This document shows positions 63,445 to 64,000 of a stretch of 64,000 nt of DNA, one piece after another. Source of the stretch: Natronorubrum tibetense GA33 (lineage in GTDB: Archaea; Halobacteriota; Halobacteria; Halobacteriales; Natrialbaceae); assembly GCF_000383975.1 (NCBI RefSeq), contig NZ_KB913021.1:1-64000 (forward strand), in the 5' to 3' direction. Below the pieces are notes generated by a model that was not told the origin of the DNA, ran no database searches, and saw nothing but the letters and a program-made list of their open reading frames with translations. The position numbers and the translations under genes were made by a program. Within the stretch, counting starts at the first letter, position 1, and every line of letters starts with the position of its first letter.

Positions 63445-63620
63445 GAAGCGTTGTCACTTGTCATGCATCTTCCTGACCGATTCACTCGGTCAGTTTGGGA
63501 AGTGACCTGTTTAGGACGGGCGTGAATCGCGTCGCTTGAATACCCAATCACCGCCGATTGCTAACTGGATATTCCATGTTAATCCACACCATTAAGCAGG
63601 ATTACTTACATAGGCTATAT

Positions 63621-64000
63621 ATGGTGGTTCAGGTCACTCGAACCTACGTTAGTTCTATTCAGAACCACCGACAGGTCTGTGATAGTCTCGACTCGCTCGG
63701 CGATTCCGCCTCAAAAATCTGGAACGTCGCCCGATGGACAGCAGACCGAATCTGGAACGCAATCGGCAAAATCCCAGATGTAGGAACGCTGAAAGCCTAC
63801 ATGAAGAACCAAGCGTGCTGGAAGGACCTGAACGCCCAATCCAGTCAGAAAGTCATTGAAGAACTTTCCGACGCTTTCCAGTCGTGGTTCGACCTGCGAC
63901 AGAAAAACCCGAAGGCGAATCCGCCAGGCTACCGCAAACACGGCAACACACGTCCACGGAGCACGATCACGTTCAAAGCAGACGGGTTCAAACACGACCC
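63621..64000 (+). CDS. tnpB: TnpB-like RNA-guided nuclease of an IS200/IS605-type element, cut at the window edge
   Basis: About 126 residues are present from the ATG at 63621 (MVVQVTRTYVSSIQNHRQVC) and the frame is open to the last base. Diagnostic pieces are SLGDSASKIWNVARWTADRI, LSDAFQSWFDLRQKNPKANP and PGYRKHGNTRPRSTITFKAD, all typical of haloarchaeal TnpB N-termini. The catalytic RuvC and zinc-finger parts lie beyond the window. No TnpA (Y1 transposase) is seen upstream. TATA-like GGCTATATA lies immediately before the start, so the transcript may be leaderless or nearly so. Confidence 0.9.
   Translation, partial: MVVQVTRTYVSSIQNHRQVCDSLDSLGDSASKIWNVARWTADRIWNAIGKIPDVGTLKAYMKNQACWKDLNAQSSQKVIEELSDAFQSWFDLRQKNPKANPPGYRKHGNTRPRSTITFKADGFKHD

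Larger units (their letters stand above)
62329..63620. other. Putative replication origin region, no protein gene supported
   Basis: About 1.3 kb has no convincing gene; an open frame at 62901-63113 runs through one of the boxes described below and is not supported. The region holds two 28-bp boxes in opposite orientation (62719-62746 and 63084-63111) with a third imperfect copy at 63226-63252. The boxes carry a CTCGAAAA core followed by a G-string, as in haloarchaeal ORB elements bound by Orc1/Cdc6. The 337 bp between the first two is AT-rich and could be the unwinding element. No orc1/cdc6 gene is in the window; it may lie beyond the right edge. Confidence 0.6.

Noticed and set aside
1-64000. 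CRISPR array
   Set aside because: No run of regularly spaced direct repeats with unique spacers. The TGAATCA copies are too short and irregular.
1-64000. tRNA or rRNA genes
   Set aside because: GGTTCGAA-like fragments occur (for example near 43350) but inside coding frames and without a cloverleaf partner.

Overview
The window reads as part of a haloarchaeal plasmid or megaplasmid. The proteins are strongly acidic (rich in Asp and Glu), codons are mostly GC-ending, and the tyrosyl-tRNA synthetase, IS6-type element, TnpB and replication-origin boxes are all of haloarchaeal type. A ParA partition locus with iterated TGAATCA motifs lies at the left end (1-1594). A replication-like helicase gene and an origin-like region with inverted ORB boxes lie at the right end (59.4-63.3 kb). 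No chromosomal housekeeping operon is present. The only core-type gene is an extra tyrS.

Layout: 1-1.6 kb, partition genes. 2.0-5.7 kb, a HEAT-repeat gene split by an IS6-family insertion. 6.3-9.3 kb, a membrane-anchored G-domain protein and a membrane partner. 9.8-10.9 kb, a decayed IS5-like element beside a TnpB remnant. 11.1-22 kb, a HEAT protein, two proteins sharing a cysteine-rich C-terminal domain, two metallophosphoesterases, an ESCRT-III/PspA-like coiled-coil protein and two unknowns. 22.2-29 kb, TyrRS, a 1342-aa HEAT protein and small zinc-finger or AbrB-like proteins. 29.1-34.9 kb, a relic of the G-domain gene, another HEAT protein, a second coiled-coil paralogue and a Vps4/katanin-type AAA ATPase with an MIT-like N-terminus. 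35.9-40.7 kb, a 1625-aa DUF4011/SF1 helicase with a Vsr-like nuclease domain. 42-53 kb, three more HEAT proteins separated by decayed genes. 53-58.5 kb, an ADP-ribosylglycohydrolase, a class II lanthipeptide synthetase, its precursor and a methyltransferase. 58.9-62.3 kb, plasmid replication-type genes. 62.7-63.3 kb, the putative origin. 63.6 kb to the end, a TnpB gene cut by the window edge.

The most striking content is the 6-53 kb block. It holds seven very large HEAT/ARM-repeat proteins, two ESCRT-III/PspA-like coiled-coil paralogues (one immediately followed by a Vps4-like ATPase), a multi-pass membrane GTPase with a partner, paired metallophosphoesterases and two Cys-rich-tail paralogues. 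I infer an undescribed membrane-remodelling or intracellular-scaffold system, possibly with a defence role given the helicase-nuclease. That is inference from domain content and linkage, not shown by the sequence. The block also holds many frameshifted relics, which points to fast turnover.

Limits: domain calls were made by eye from motifs. Starts were chosen from upstream sequence and paralogue alignment and may be off by a few codons. Several unknown proteins could not be placed in any family.
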